This document shows, one piece after another, positions 1 through 11,050 of a stretch of DNA of 64,000 nucleotides. The notes under the pieces are model-generated. The model searched no databases, was not told the origin of the DNA, and saw nothing but the letters and a program-made list of their open reading frames with translations. The stretch's first letter is position 1. Each line of letters starts with the position of its first letter. Source of the DNA: Dryomyza anilis (taxonomy: Eukaryota > Arthropoda > Insecta > Diptera > Dryomyzidae). The DNA is taken from positions 42,582,791-42,646,790 of the forward strand of contig OX638132.1 in NCBI GenBank assembly GCA_951804985.1, read 5' to 3'. The translations under genes and the position numbers were made by a program.

Positions 1-654
1 ATGATTAAAATTCAATCACTGCAATCTACTTGTGCTTGGTATAAAAACAAGTTTGCTCCTAGTGCATCCTTCTACGTCTTCAAATATGCACCCACTCTGC
101 TTCATTTCTTCGTTTTTCTTTTCTTTATTTGAAGCTGCTTCACTTCTTCTTCTTGTTGATAACACCCAGAGCTCCTTTCACATGTCCCCATTAAAGTCCC
201 AGGACCCCAACGATTATCTATACATCTTCTGAGTCAGTATCCAGCGCTGTTGGTCACTCTAAACAACAATTTTTGTGCACTCGGATATTTTAAATTTACA
301 TGAATATTTTACAAACAAGTAATTCAATTTTGTTTTTGAACTCTTCCAAATGTGTGGTGTGGTACTAACTTATATAAACTTAATATAATTTTCGTAAATT
401 ATATAATGGTTTACGTACATTCGTCACAAGAAAAAGATTGATTTTAAGATATTTAAATTACTTGAATTAAAGTATGGTACATTATTTGAACTATAACTAT
501 TTAGTGTGGTATTAGTTTATCTAAACTTAGTATCATGTAATGTATAGTTGTTTATGTATGCAATAACATTGAAATTAAATGTTGTTTGTAAGTGTTTAAA
601 TTATTTGAAACACAATTATTTAGTGTATCACTAGTTTTAGTGTAATTATGTATT

Positions 655-719
655 TAGCCCAATGGCTAAGATCGTCGTCTTATATGCGGAGGGACTCAAT
701 GCGGCGGACTCAATCCACC
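655..719 (+). other. tRNA-Ile(UAU)-like sequence in LTR block 1
   Basis: The plus strand reads like a tRNA body. There is an A-box-like TAGCCCAATGG, then an anticodon arm with the 7-base loop CTTATAT (U33, anticodon TAT, A37) closed by a 4 of 5 pair stem, then a T-arm with stem GGCGG/CCACC (4 of 5 pairs) around a 7-base loop. The acceptor stem and part of the D stem do not pair, so a working tRNA is unlikely. It is antisense to the retroelement and is kept in all five LTR blocks. Confidence 0.4.
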
Positions 720-967
720 TTCAATGCGCAAAATCAGAAAAAAAAATTATTTCATATAATTTTTTTTTTTATTTCATATATATATGTATATAGAATATAT
801 TGTACATTAAATATATTTTATATACATATATTTAGTTATATTATATATGTATATATATTTCTGATTATATCTTCTATATATCTGATTAAATTTAGTTTTT
901 TAAAAATTTATTTAATTTCGAATACAAATTTGTATATCTCTTTTTTAAAAATAAAATTAAATTATTT

Positions 968-970
<3 letters not shown>

Positions 971-1045
<75 letters not shown>
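971..1045. repeat. (TA)n microsatellite, LTR block 1
   Basis: About 37 uninterrupted TA units. The same site in the other LTR blocks has different lengths, so this tract has changed faster than its flanks. The tyrosine/isoleucine-repeat open frames across it are artefacts. Confidence 0.95.
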
Positions 1046-1053
<8 letters not shown>

Positions 1054-2564
1054 TTTTTTTTTAATTAATAGTATTATTATTTTTTTTTTCAATTTTAATA
1101 CCCCTTATTTTTTTTTAAATTAATAGTTAATGCTGGTATTTATTTTTTTTTCTCTATATATATATATATATTTTTTTAATAAAATTTTTATACCTCCTTC
1201 TTTTTTTCTCTTTAAATAAAATTTTCTCCTTTTTTTAAATTTTAGTTCCTTTTTTTTCATATATAAATTTTTACTCTTTTTTTTATTCTTTAAAAATTTA
1301 ATTGTTAATATTATTTTTTTTTCTTCTCTTTTTTTTCTTTTTAATATCCCTCTTTTTTTTAAATTTTAATTCCCCAATTTTTTTTTCATGTTTATTATTT
1401 TTTTTTCACCTCTTCTTATAATATTTTTTTTCACTTTTTTTTTTCTTTAAAATTTAAAAATTCTTTTTAAAAAAATTCTTTGCTTTTATTTAATACCTGT
1501 TTTTTTTTACATTTTATTTATTCTACTAATATATATTTTTTTCGTTCCTTTTTTTTAATTTTAACTGTACTAAATATTTATATATCTCTTTTTTGTTTAA
1601 TTTTAATACCAACTGATATTTTTCTTCTTCTTTAAGAAATTTAAATTATTATAAGTAAGTTTTTCAAATTCATTTAAAATTTATTTGTTATATTCAAATT
1701 TATTCAAATACGTATAATTTCTCTGCATGTAAATAAATATAATTAGAATTGCGATTTATTTTCTAAACATGTTTAATATTTTATTATATAATTTTTGTAT
1801 ACTTATAAATATAAGTCACATTATATGAAACTTCTTACTGGCATGACGGTAAAATGGAATTATATTTATTTGCATTTGTTTATGGTATCAACAAAAAACT
1901 GCAAGATCTGCATTTATATGTCAGCTATTAACGCTTGCTTAGTGTATGATATACATACGTTCGTACAGATTGCTTATGTGCTTCAGCATGAAACACTTGG
2001 GGGAATGACCCATTTCAAGGTTTGATAGCTTGCACTATTAATATAGGTCAGTAATGCAATGGTTGGTTTTGCATTATCTGTATTGAATTCGACAATTTTA
2101 TGACTAGCATTGATTTAATTTTAAATTAATGCAATTGGTTGCAAGTGCTTAGTTTATTTCTTTTCTCAATTTATGATTAACTAACTTTATAATTATAAGT
2201 TCTTTTCCTAAAATAGTTATATATATATATATAAATATATATATATATTTTTGTATTTCTTATTACCAAATTATTATTTTTAATATGTCCTATTTTTTTT
2301 TTTTTTTTTATTACTACAAGTTTTCCTTTGTTTTTTACTTACTGTTTTCCTAAACTATTTATATTTATTTTTTCCTCCAAATGACGTATGTAATGTTTTA
2401 TTTAATCATTACTCTTTATCTTATGGTTAAATTTATTTTATCCAACATAATGTTGCAATCTACGAGTTTAATTGTCAACGCATAGCTAATTGGTTTTATA
2501 TTTTTACCCTCATGGGTTCTTTTTTAGGGTAATATTATAATATTTATAGTTTTAACGGCATACA

Positions 2565-3575
2565 CTATTTGTGATATGCCTTTAACATATTATTGTGAAT
2601 TTTCTTATCTTTGTTTTTGATCAATATCGTCGTGGTCACTGGCCCACTTCCCTCTATGATCACGTAGGGTCCCTTCCAAATTGGAGAGAACTTATTCTTC
2701 CTAGTTTGGTTTTTCATTAAAACCATGTCGTGTGGTTTGAATTGTATAGGGTTGAGGTTCTTGTTGTATTGTTTTTTCGACACCTCCTTGGCCCTACATT
2801 GATTTTGCCTGACGATCTAGTGTGATCGCTGTATTTGGTACTTTAATACTTTATTGTAGTCTTCTGCGTTATATAAAGGTGAACATTTACGCATTAAATT
2901 CGTAGGCATGTCGAAGTCAAACCCGTACAACGTACGGAATGGGGTTTGACCCGTCGACGTATGCATCGTGTTATTATGAACATGCATTGGTCCCAGTTTG
3001 ACCCATCCTCTTTAGCAAAACTACGAAAATATTCAGCTAGTGGACGATGACTTCGTTCCAATGACCCATTAGCCTGTGGATGGTAGGGTGTTATATGTAA
3101 TATGTAACTTAAAAGTTCCTAACAATTTACATGTATCCGAAAATAGTTTGGAAATGAAGTTCGTTCCATTGTCTGTTACCAATACTTTGGGTATATTGTG
3201 GCGTGTAACTATTTCGTTAAAGAATGCTTTTGCTACGGTGTTGGCTTCCGCATCGGGTATAGCCACACAGCACATAAATTTAGAAAAATCGTCCTGAAAC
3301 GTTAAGATGTATTTATTCCTTGAAATGGTTTCAGGCAGAATACCCACCAAGTCCATGTACCATGTAAAGGGTCTGACTGGCGTATCAGTTAGAACCATTG
3401 GCATCTTCGTCAGCCTTGAACTCTTGTTTACCTGACATTTTGAACAATTTTTCACATAATCCTTTATTTGCTTCTGCATACTCTTCCATCTGTACTGGTG
3501 CCGAATTCTTAAAAATGTTTTTACGCCCCCTTGGTGACCACCTAACGGTGAATCGTGAAAATCTTTAATTACCGT
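2565..3575 (-). pseudogene. Integrase-like pol 3' end, copy 1, frameshifted
   Basis: The N-terminal zinc-binding part is visible (a His pair in HDSPLGGH near 3545, then CSKC near 3440). The catalytic core has YMDLVG with the first Asp and VTDNGTNF with the second Asp. A frameshift then ends the frame at 3069, just before the expected third catalytic residue. The Glu appears in another frame (SLERSHRPL). The GQTPFRTLYGFDFD stretch and the C-terminal part, ending at the stop at 2565, lie in further frames. The same core frameshift is in every copy, so no integrase activity is expected. Confidence 0.85.
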
Positions 3576-3595
3576 CTCAAAGTCTCGAGGTTCAG

Positions 3596-4058
3596 TTAGT
3601 ATGCTAAGCGGCTAAGCGCATCCGCATTTAAATTACTTTTTCCCGGTTTGTAATGCATTTCGTAATTATATTCCGATAATTTGTGCCGGAAACGCGCAAG
3701 ACGTGATGACTGATCTTTTAAGTTTGCTATACCCTTTAGGGGCTGATGATCTGTATAAATTTGAAATGGTCTTCCCAAAAGATATGCCCTAAAATTTTTT
3801 GTTGCCCATACAATTGCCAAAAATTCTTTCTCTATAGTAGAGTAGCGTGTTTCCGCATCGTTAAGAGACCTACTGGCAAACGCGATCGGTCTGTCGCTTC
3901 CAACTTCACCTTGCGAAAGAACCGCGTCAATTGCTTCGTTACTGGCGTCTGTCGTGAGCAAAAAATAGTGTGGGTGGTGACATAATTGCCTCTTTAAGTT
4001 TTAAAAACGAATTCTGACAATTATCATTCCATATGAACTTAGCGTCCTTTTAAGCAAA
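3596..4058 (-). pseudogene. RNase H domain of pol, copy 1
   Basis: The frame LLTTDASNEAIDAVLSQ followed by FASRSLNDAETRYSTIEKE and YTDHQPLKG is a textbook Ty3/gypsy RNase H, with the catalytic Asp, Glu and Asp in the usual order. It ends in NADALSRL. It is open to about 3961. Upstream, near 4050, a TAA stop and a frame change separate it from the reverse transcriptase. The normal linker between RNase H and the integrase zinc finger is almost absent (about 30 bases), which suggests an old deletion. Confidence 0.85.
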
Positions 4059-4645
4059 CAGTTTATTGGTAATGATAGTTTCGCCATACCTCCTATAAAT
4101 TTTCTGTAATAATTAATTAAGCCTAAAAATGCTTGAACTTCCTTCCTATTTTTCGGAACTGGAATATTTTTTACACACTCTACTTTTGCTGGGTCTGGTA
4201 TGTCAACCTAACTCAGAACACTTATGTCCTAAATATATAACCTCACGTCGCAAAAACTGATATTTCTCTGTATTTAATTTCAAATTATGTTCTCTCAGCT
4301 TTTGCAAAACTTTGCATAGCCTATGCTCGTGATCTGCTAAATTATTTCCATAAACGACTATTCATCTAAATAAACGAAACAGTCAATACCCTGTAAACCT
4401 GTTAGTATGTGGTTAATTATCCTTTGAAAAGTGGCAGGTGCTCCCGTAAAACCGAATGGCATCCTTTTGAATTCAAAATGACCAATACCTGTACTGAAAG
4501 CAGTTTTTTCTTTGTCACTATCTTCAACTAGAACCTGACGGTAACCTCTGGCTAAATCTAGTGTTGAAAAATACCGACTATGACCTAACTGATCTAAAAT
4601 CTCATCTATTCGTGGTATGGGAAATACCTGTTTGATGGATTTTTT
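4059..4645 (-). pseudogene. Reverse transcriptase domain of pol, copy 1, frameshifted
   Basis: Minus-strand translation shows TLDLARGYRQ (first catalytic Asp region), AFSTGIGHFEFKRMPFG and GAPATFQR, then the YLD start of the catalytic box, where a one-base loss near 4355 breaks the frame. Two further shifts follow, near 4208 and 4050. The finger region normally found between protease and the PIPRIDEIL motif is missing, so the domain is also short. Each of these lesions recurs in copies 3, 4 and 5. Confidence 0.85.
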
Positions 4646-4993
4646 TTATTTAACGCATTTATTATAGATCTGTTCCAGTCGGGCGTGATAATGCCCGACT
4701 ATTCCATCTGCTGGTACCCCTTGTTCAAGTGACACAACGTGTAGCGTTAAACTTAGGTTTTCTATGTTTGTGTGCTGAATCTTAGTGGAGCCTAAGGTTC
4801 TAACGCATCCACCAAAAGCACCACTCAGATCTTTCCGAATATTTTTATTAAAATTCGGCAAATGTGCCATCCTATTTTCTTTAATCAGGCTGGCATCAGC
4901 TCCAGAATCCACTAACAAAGTAAGTTTTCCATTTTTTGCTGCCTCGCAAGATACTTCAATGAACACATCACTCGTATCGGAAACACTCTCCAT
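4646..4993 (-). pseudogene. Retropepsin-like protease, copy 1, altered C-terminus
   Basis: A 115-residue frame from MESVSDTSDVF contains LLVDSGADASLI, the DSGA catalytic motif of retroviral-type aspartic proteases, about 30 residues in. The ending after GIVG differs from copies 3 and 5 because of a local inversion at about 4678-4692. The frame is offset from the preceding gag-linker frame, as is usual for gag-pol expression by frameshifting. Protease alone looks readable, but the element around it is dead. Confidence 0.8.
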
Positions 4994-5014
4994 GCCGGTT
5001 TAATATTTTACGAT

Positions 5015-6999
5015 TTAATATTTTAATTGTGAACTTAATTTTATTTTTCTCGACATAAATTTACTCTTAAAATCATTAGCAATTGAAGACAATATAATTT
5101 TACAGATCGTGAATTTATTATACATTTCTGACGATAAAACGCACATAGTGCTAATAATAAAAAGAAATATTGAAATTACTTCATTGAAAATTATACTCAC
5201 CCTGTACGGAATGTATCCACAGTCTTGCCAGACGTTTGATCTACAATTCCCAAATTTTCAGGGCAGTTAATTACAACTTTCTTTTTATTTGATTTACTAT
5301 TGATTTTATTAATCTTGATTTTAATATTTTTAACTTCCGATTCCATTGGTTATACTTTCTTTACTTTATTTGCTTTCTTTATAATTTGTTTATTTTTAAT
5401 TTCCTTAATTCCTATATTCTGTTCATTTTTCGCGTCAAGTTGTGTTTTATTATTTAGTTCATTATATGTTTTTGTTGGAAGATTTATATCTTCATTAATA
5501 TGTATTTTTATTTTTTGTTCTTCATTTTCTGCGTTAATCATATTCGATGTTTTATTTTGTTGTAGTGTCCTCTTTGGAACTTCTACAACTACTGGCCTTA
5601 CTACACTATTTGCTACGGGTCCACAGTTTAGTGGCCTATTTGGCCCCTGGTAGTTTCCCTGTGGACTGCTATTATTGTTCCATGCATCATATTTGCGTTT
5701 GGCATAACAATTCATAATAACATGTCCGTCCTTTCTGCACCAAGTGCAATATTTAGCAGGCCTGTTTGCAAAATTCCCATTACCATTATTTTCTTGAAAA
5801 ACTTGTGTATCGCGTTTAACATGACAATCCCGACGTGCCCCCCTCTATGGCACCAATCGCATCTCAATCCTGCAGCATCTACGCCTTGGTTCTGGATACC
5901 ACCTTGACCATTTACCTGAGGTACGGGTGGCTAACTTCCTTGGGGAGCAGTATGTCCTGGAAAAACATTCCGACCCGAACGATCTGCACATTGTTCATGT
6001 CCATAAGTACGACAGTCACTGCAATATGGAGTGTTTCTCCGTGTATGACATTCATCCCTCAGATGTCCCTTCTTCTTGCAAAAAGAACATGTAGGTGTAG
6101 GCTGCTTCATACCTACATTTTGTGTTTTCTCTTCCGTCTCCTTTTTTCATTGCCTTGGCTACCTGATGCATTTCGATTATTCGGCATGAAGGCCGATGAG
6201 GGCTCCTTGAAATGGACTCCAAACTTGTCTATGCCCGTTAACTCTGCTGACTCCCTTTGTATCGTCGCATGGTCCAATGCCTCTTCCACCAATTTCTCCA
6301 GTGTTGTTTGCTTACTGCTCAACATGAGCATTCGCAAAGTGTAATCCCGAAGTCCTAACTTTAATGAGCTTTTTACTAAATTATTCAATTCATTAACGAA
6401 CACGTCGTCTTTCGTATCAATATATTTACACTTAATCGTGCTTAATGCTGCCGACTGCAGGTTAACCAAACGTCTCGAGAAAGATCTAATACTTTCCCCC
6501 GGATACTGAGATGCCTTTCTAATGTCATATTGAATCTACTGACCTACATTCCAAGTACGTATTCCTTAACAGATTGTATAAATCATCTATTGTGTCAAAC
6601 TCCTTTGAACTTACTAAGTCAAAAAGCATCTCCCTGTAAACGAACCTTAACGCCTTTTATAAACTCCTTCATTTGTTCAGGCTTCAGTTCTGCCCTCACC
6701 ACTTCACATCCTTCAATAAAACGGTGAAGATCCGTCCTCAGCGATGATGAGTCTACACCTGCAAAATCTGGCACCGCATTTTTAACGAATTTCGCGACTT
6801 CGCCTAATCCCATGTTGCCCTGTGTTGTGATGTCGTCACTTTCTATGGTATCCTTGTGGTATAAGGATGTCTCGTGCGCTGTCTTAACCTCCTCGTTCAA
6901 ATATCTAATACGTGCGTTCAACTTCTGTATTTTGTTGTTCGCTTCCTCCAACGTCACGTACTCCTGCATTGCTTCTTCTCTATGTGCGATGGAAGTCAT
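5015..6999 (-). pseudogene. gag pseudogene, copy 1
   Basis: It starts at the ATG at 6999 with a helical, coiled-coil-like region (EEANNKIQKLNARIRYLNEEV), continues with a capsid-like part (6113-6469 frame) and then nucleocapsid. Zinc-knuckle motifs are CSFCKKKGHLRDEC near 6085, a shorter CSDCRTYGHEQC near 6020, CDWCHRGGH near 5860 and CTWCRKDGHVIMNC near 5730. A Lys/Asn-rich linker and a hydrophobic tail follow. Frameshifts occur near 6625, near 6530 and inside the third knuckle (a run of Gs near 5840), and are shared by the other copies. Confidence 0.8.
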
Positions 7000-7735
7000 A
7001 ATAATTTGACTTTTTATTTACATTTTCGAGATAAATGTTGAATATTGTTTTCTGCACCTTGTTTCTGGCAGTTGTAGTTTTATGATTAAAATTCAATCAC
7101 TGCAATCTACTTGTGCTTGGCATAAAAACAAGTTTGCTCCTAGTGCATCCTTCTACGTCTTCAAATATGCTGCCACTCTGCTTCATTTCTTCGTTTTTCT
7201 TTTCTTTATTTGAATCTGCTTCACTTCTTTTTCTTGTTGATAACACCCAGAGCTCCTTCCACATGTCCCCATTAAAGTCCCAGGACCCCAACGATTATCT
7301 ATACATCTTCTGAGTCAGTATCCAGCGCTGTTGGTCACTCTAAACAACAATTTTTGTGCACTCGGATATTTTAAATTTACATGAATATTTTACAAACAAG
7401 TAATTCAATTTTGTTTTTGAACTCTTCCAAATGTGTGGTGTGGTACTAACTTATATAAACTTAATATAATTTTCGTAAATTATATAATGATTTACGTACA
7501 TTCGTCACAAGAAAAAGATTGATTTTAAGATATTTAAATTACTTGAATTAAAGTATGGTACATTATTTGAACTATAACTATTTAGTGTGGTATTAGTTTA
7601 TCTAAACTTAGTATCATGTAATGTATAGTTGTTTATGTATGCAATAACATTGAAAATAAATGTTGTTTGTAAGTGTTTAACTTATTTGAAACACAATTAT
7701 TTAGTGTAGCACTAGTTTTAGTGTAATTATGTATT

Positions 7736-7800
7736 TAGCCCAATGGCTAAGATCGTCGTCTTATATGCGGAGGGACTCAATGCGGCGGACTCAATCCACC
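7736..7800 (+). other. tRNA-Ile(UAU)-like sequence in LTR block 2
   Basis: This has the same tRNA-like body as at 655-719: A-box-like start, TAT anticodon loop and paired T stem, with an unpaired acceptor stem. The 3' flank has TGAGCA here where block 1 has TGCGCA. Confidence 0.4.
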
Positions 7801-8062
7801 TTCAATGAGCAAAATCAGAAAAAAATTATTTCATTTTTTTTTTATATAAATATATATGTATATAGAATATATTGTACATTAAATATATTGTATATACATA
7901 TATTTATTATTTTAAATCTTCTCAAAAATTAATTATATTATATATGTATATATATATTTTTTTAATCTGATTAAATTTAGTTTTTTAAAAATTTATTTAA
8001 TTTCGAATACAAATTTGTATATCTCTTTTTTAAAAATAAAATGTTAGATAAAAATTAAAATA

Positions 8063-8116
<54 letters not shown>

Positions 8117-8197
8117 ATTAATAGTATTATTATTATTTTTTTTTTTAATTTTAATACCCCTTATTATTTTTTAAATTAATAGTTAATGCTGGTATTA

Positions 8198-8294
<97 letters not shown>

Positions 8295-9441
8295 AATAAA
8301 ATTTTTATACCTCCTTCTTTTTTTTCTCTTTAAGTAAAATTTTCTCCTTTTTTTAATTTTAGTTCCCTTTTTTTTTCATATATAATTTTTTTATCTCTTT
8401 TTTTTATTCTTTAAAAATTTAATTGTTAATATTATTTTTTTTTTCTTTTTAATAAAAATTTTTAACCCTCTCTTTTTTTTAATTTTAATTTCCCAATTTT
8501 TTTTTCATGTTTATTATTTTTTTTTCACCTCTTCTTATTATATTTTTTTTCACTTTTTTTTCTTATAATTTAAAAATTCTTTTAAAAAAAAATTAATATT
8601 TAATACCTCTTTTATTTTTTCAATTCAATTATGAAAACTTTTTTTATTTCAACTACACTAAATAATTTAATGTATAAATCGCTTTTTTTTTAATTTTAAA
8701 TTCTTTGCTTTTATTTATTACCTGTTTTTTTACATTTTATTTATTCTACTAATATATATTTTTTTTTCGTTCCTATTTTTTAATTTTAACTGTACTAAAT
8801 ATTTATATATCTCTTTTTTGTTTAATTTTAATACCAACTGATATTTTTCTTCTTTTTTAAGAAATTTAAATTATTATAAGTAAGTTATTCAAATTCATTT
8901 AAAATTTTTTTGTTATATTCAAACTTATTCAAATACCTATAATTTCTCTGCATGTAAATAAATATAATTAGAATTGCGATTTATTTTCTAAACATGTTTA
9001 ATATTTTATTATATAATTTTTGTATACTTATAAATATAAGTCACATTATATGAAACTTCTTACTGGCATGACGGTAAAATGGAATTATATTTATTTGCAT
9101 TTGTTTATGGTATCAACAAAAAACTGCAAGATCTGCATTTATATGTCAGCTATTAACGCTTGCTTAGTGTATGATATACATACGTTCGTACAGATTGCTT
9201 ATGTGCTTCAGCATGAAACACTTGGGGGAATGACCCTTTTCAAGGTTTGATAGCTTGCACTATTAATATAGGTCAGTAATGCAATTGTTGGTTTTGCATT
9301 ATCTGTATTGAATTCGACAATTTTATGACTAACATTGATTTAATTTTAAATTAATGCAATTGGTTGCATGTGCTTAATTTATTTCTTTTCTCAATTGATG
9401 ATTAACTAACTTTATAATTATAAGTTCTTTTCCTAAAATAG

Positions 9442-9559
<118 letters not shown>

Positions 9560-9872
9560 TTTTGTATTTCTTATTACTAAATTATTATTTTTAATATGTC
9601 CTATCTCTTTTTTTTTATTACTATAAGTTTTCCTTTGTTTTTTACTTACTGTTCCTAAACTATTTATATTTATTTTTTCCTCCAAATGACGAAGTATGTA
9701 ATGTTTTATTTAATCATTACTCTTTATCTTATGGTTAAATTTATTTTATCCAACATAATGTTGCAATCTACGAGTTTAATTGTCAACGCATAGCTAATTG
9801 GTTTTATATTTTTACCCTCATGGGTTCTTTTTTAGGGTAATATTATAATATTTTTAGTTTTAACGGCATACA

Positions 9873-11049
9873 CTATTTGTGATATGCCTTTAACATATTA
9901 TTGTGAATTTTCTTATCTTTGTTTTTGATCAATATCGTCGTGGTCACTGGCCCACTTCCCTCTATGACCACGTAGGGTCCCTTCCAAATTGGAGAGAACT
10001 TATTCTTCCTAGTTTGGTTTTTCATTAAAACCATGTCGTGTGGTTTGAATTGTATAGGGTTGAGGTTCTTGTCGTATTATTTTTTCGACACCTCCTTGGC
10101 CCTACATTGATTTTGCCTGACGATCTAGTGTGATCACTGTATTTGGTACTTTAATACTTTATTGTTGTCTTCTGCGTTATATAAAGGTGAACATTTACGC
10201 TTTAAATTCGTAGGCATGTCGAAGTCAAACCCGTACAACGTACGGAATGGTGTTTGACCCGTCGACGTATGCATCGTGTTATTATGAACATGCATTGGTC
10301 CCAGTTTGACCCATCCACTTTGTCGTGTGGTTTGAATTGTATAGGGTTGAGGTTCTTGTCGTATTGTTTTTTCGACACCTCCTTGGCCATAGATTTTGCC
10401 TGACGATCTAGTGTGATCGCTGTATTTGGTACTTTAATACTTTATTGTAGTCTTCTGCGTTATATAAAGGTGAACATTTACGCTTTAAATTCGTAGGCAT
10501 GTCGAAGTCAAACCCGTACAACGTACGGAATGGGGTTTGACCCGTCGACGTATGCATCGTGTTATTATGAACATGCATTGGTCCCAGTTTGACCCATCCT
10601 CTTTAGCAAAACCACGAAAATATTCAGCTAGTGGACGATGACTTCATTCCAATGACCCATTAGCCTGTGGATGGTAGGGTGTTATATGTAATATGTAACT
10701 TAAAAGTTCCTAACAATTTACATGTATCCGAAAATAGTTTGGAAATGAAGTTCGTTCCATTGTCTGTTACCAATACTTTGGGTATATTGTGGCGTGTAAC
10801 TATTTCGTTGAAGAATGCTTTTGCTACGGTGTTGGCTTCCGCATCGGGTATAGCCACACAGCACATAAATTTAGAAAAATCGTCCTGAAACGTTAAGATG
10901 TATTTATTCCTTGAAATGGTTTCAGGCAGAATACCCACCAAGTCCATGTACACTTTGTCAAAGGGTCTGACTGGCGTATCAGTTAGAACCATTGGCATCT
11001 TCGTCAGCCTTGAACTCTTGTTAACCTGACATTTTGAACAATTTTTCAC
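9873..11049 (-). pseudogene. Integrase-like remnant, copy 2, with 287-bp duplication
   Basis: The core motifs YMDLVG and VTDNGTNF are present (10,660-11,049), with the same frameshift before the third catalytic residue. The C-terminal region is doubled: 10,034-10,320 and 10,321-10,607 are direct repeats with a 287-base period. This repeats the GQTPFRTLYGFDFD coding stretch and puts the repeat out of frame. The duplication is also in copies 3, 4 and 5. Confidence 0.85.
10034..10607. repeat. 287-bp tandem duplication inside integrase, copy 2
   Basis: Two adjacent units start at TGTCGTGTGGTTTGAATTG (10,034 and 10,321). Equivalent pairs start at 15,271/15,558, 23,138/23,425 and 30,632/30,919, all with period 287. 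Copy 1 has one unit only (from about 2728). Confidence 0.9.
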
Positions 11050-11050
11050 A

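Larger units (their letters stand above)
1..2318 (-). repeat. LTR-like block 1 (left end outside window)
   Basis: Base 1 matches a point about 9 bases inside the other LTR-like blocks. The block ends with ACTACA at 2313-2318, which pairs with the TGTAGT that opens the other blocks and so gives short inverted ends typical of insect Ty3/gypsy LTRs. A purine-rich stretch on the minus strand (bases 2319-2335) next to it is a plausible polypurine tract. Contents left to right: a conserved 600-bp part, a tRNA-like sequence (655-719), a (TA)n tract at 971-1045, T/C-rich low-complexity DNA to about 1670, a conserved 300-bp part, then more AT-rich DNA. No coding region is credible. LTR limits are inferred. 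Confidence 0.55.
2319..7072 (-). mobile_element. Ty3/gypsy internal region, array copy 1
   Basis: This is the internal part of the leftmost copy, from the putative polypurine tract to the leader of about 73 bases before gag. It is the only copy without the 287-bp integrase duplication, so it may keep the older pol 3' end. Its protease/linker part carries the micro-inversion and the doubled TTTAATATTTTA found otherwise only in copy 4. All reading frames are interrupted. Confidence 0.85.

Noticed and set aside
648..1064. Open frames made of Tyr/Ile repeats across TA tracts (also near 9400, 14,650, 45,800 and 48,800)
   Set aside because: They are translations of (TA)n microsatellites.
1795..2025. 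76-codon plus-strand frame repeated in LTR blocks 1, 2, 3 and 5
   Set aside because: AT-rich, no known motif, antisense to the retroelement, and missing its start in block 4. Most likely a chance frame in conserved LTR sequence.
3076..3297. 73-codon plus-strand frame (MDGRVLY...) in all copies
   Set aside because: Antisense of the integrase core, where the minus strand shows clear catalytic motifs.
5835..6344. 169-codon plus-strand open frame (MPPSMAPIAS...) conserved in four of the five array copies, with a shortened form in copy 4
   Set aside because: It is the antisense of the zinc-knuckle and capsid part of gag. Its conservation follows from the copies being nearly identical.
7097..7291. 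64-codon minus-strand frame at the gag side of each LTR block, rich in Lys/Glu
   Set aside because: It lies inside the proposed LTR, upstream of the gag start. It has no recognised motif and the composition can arise from purine-rich DNA. It could be reconsidered if the LTR limits prove wrong.
7240..7300. TGGGGTCCTGGGACTT on the minus strand as primer-binding site of the array element
   Set aside because: It starts with TGG but does not match a tRNA 3' end that I can identify, and lies inside the block bounded by TGTAGT/ACTACA. The TGCCAGAA motif in the short leader fits better, though weakly.
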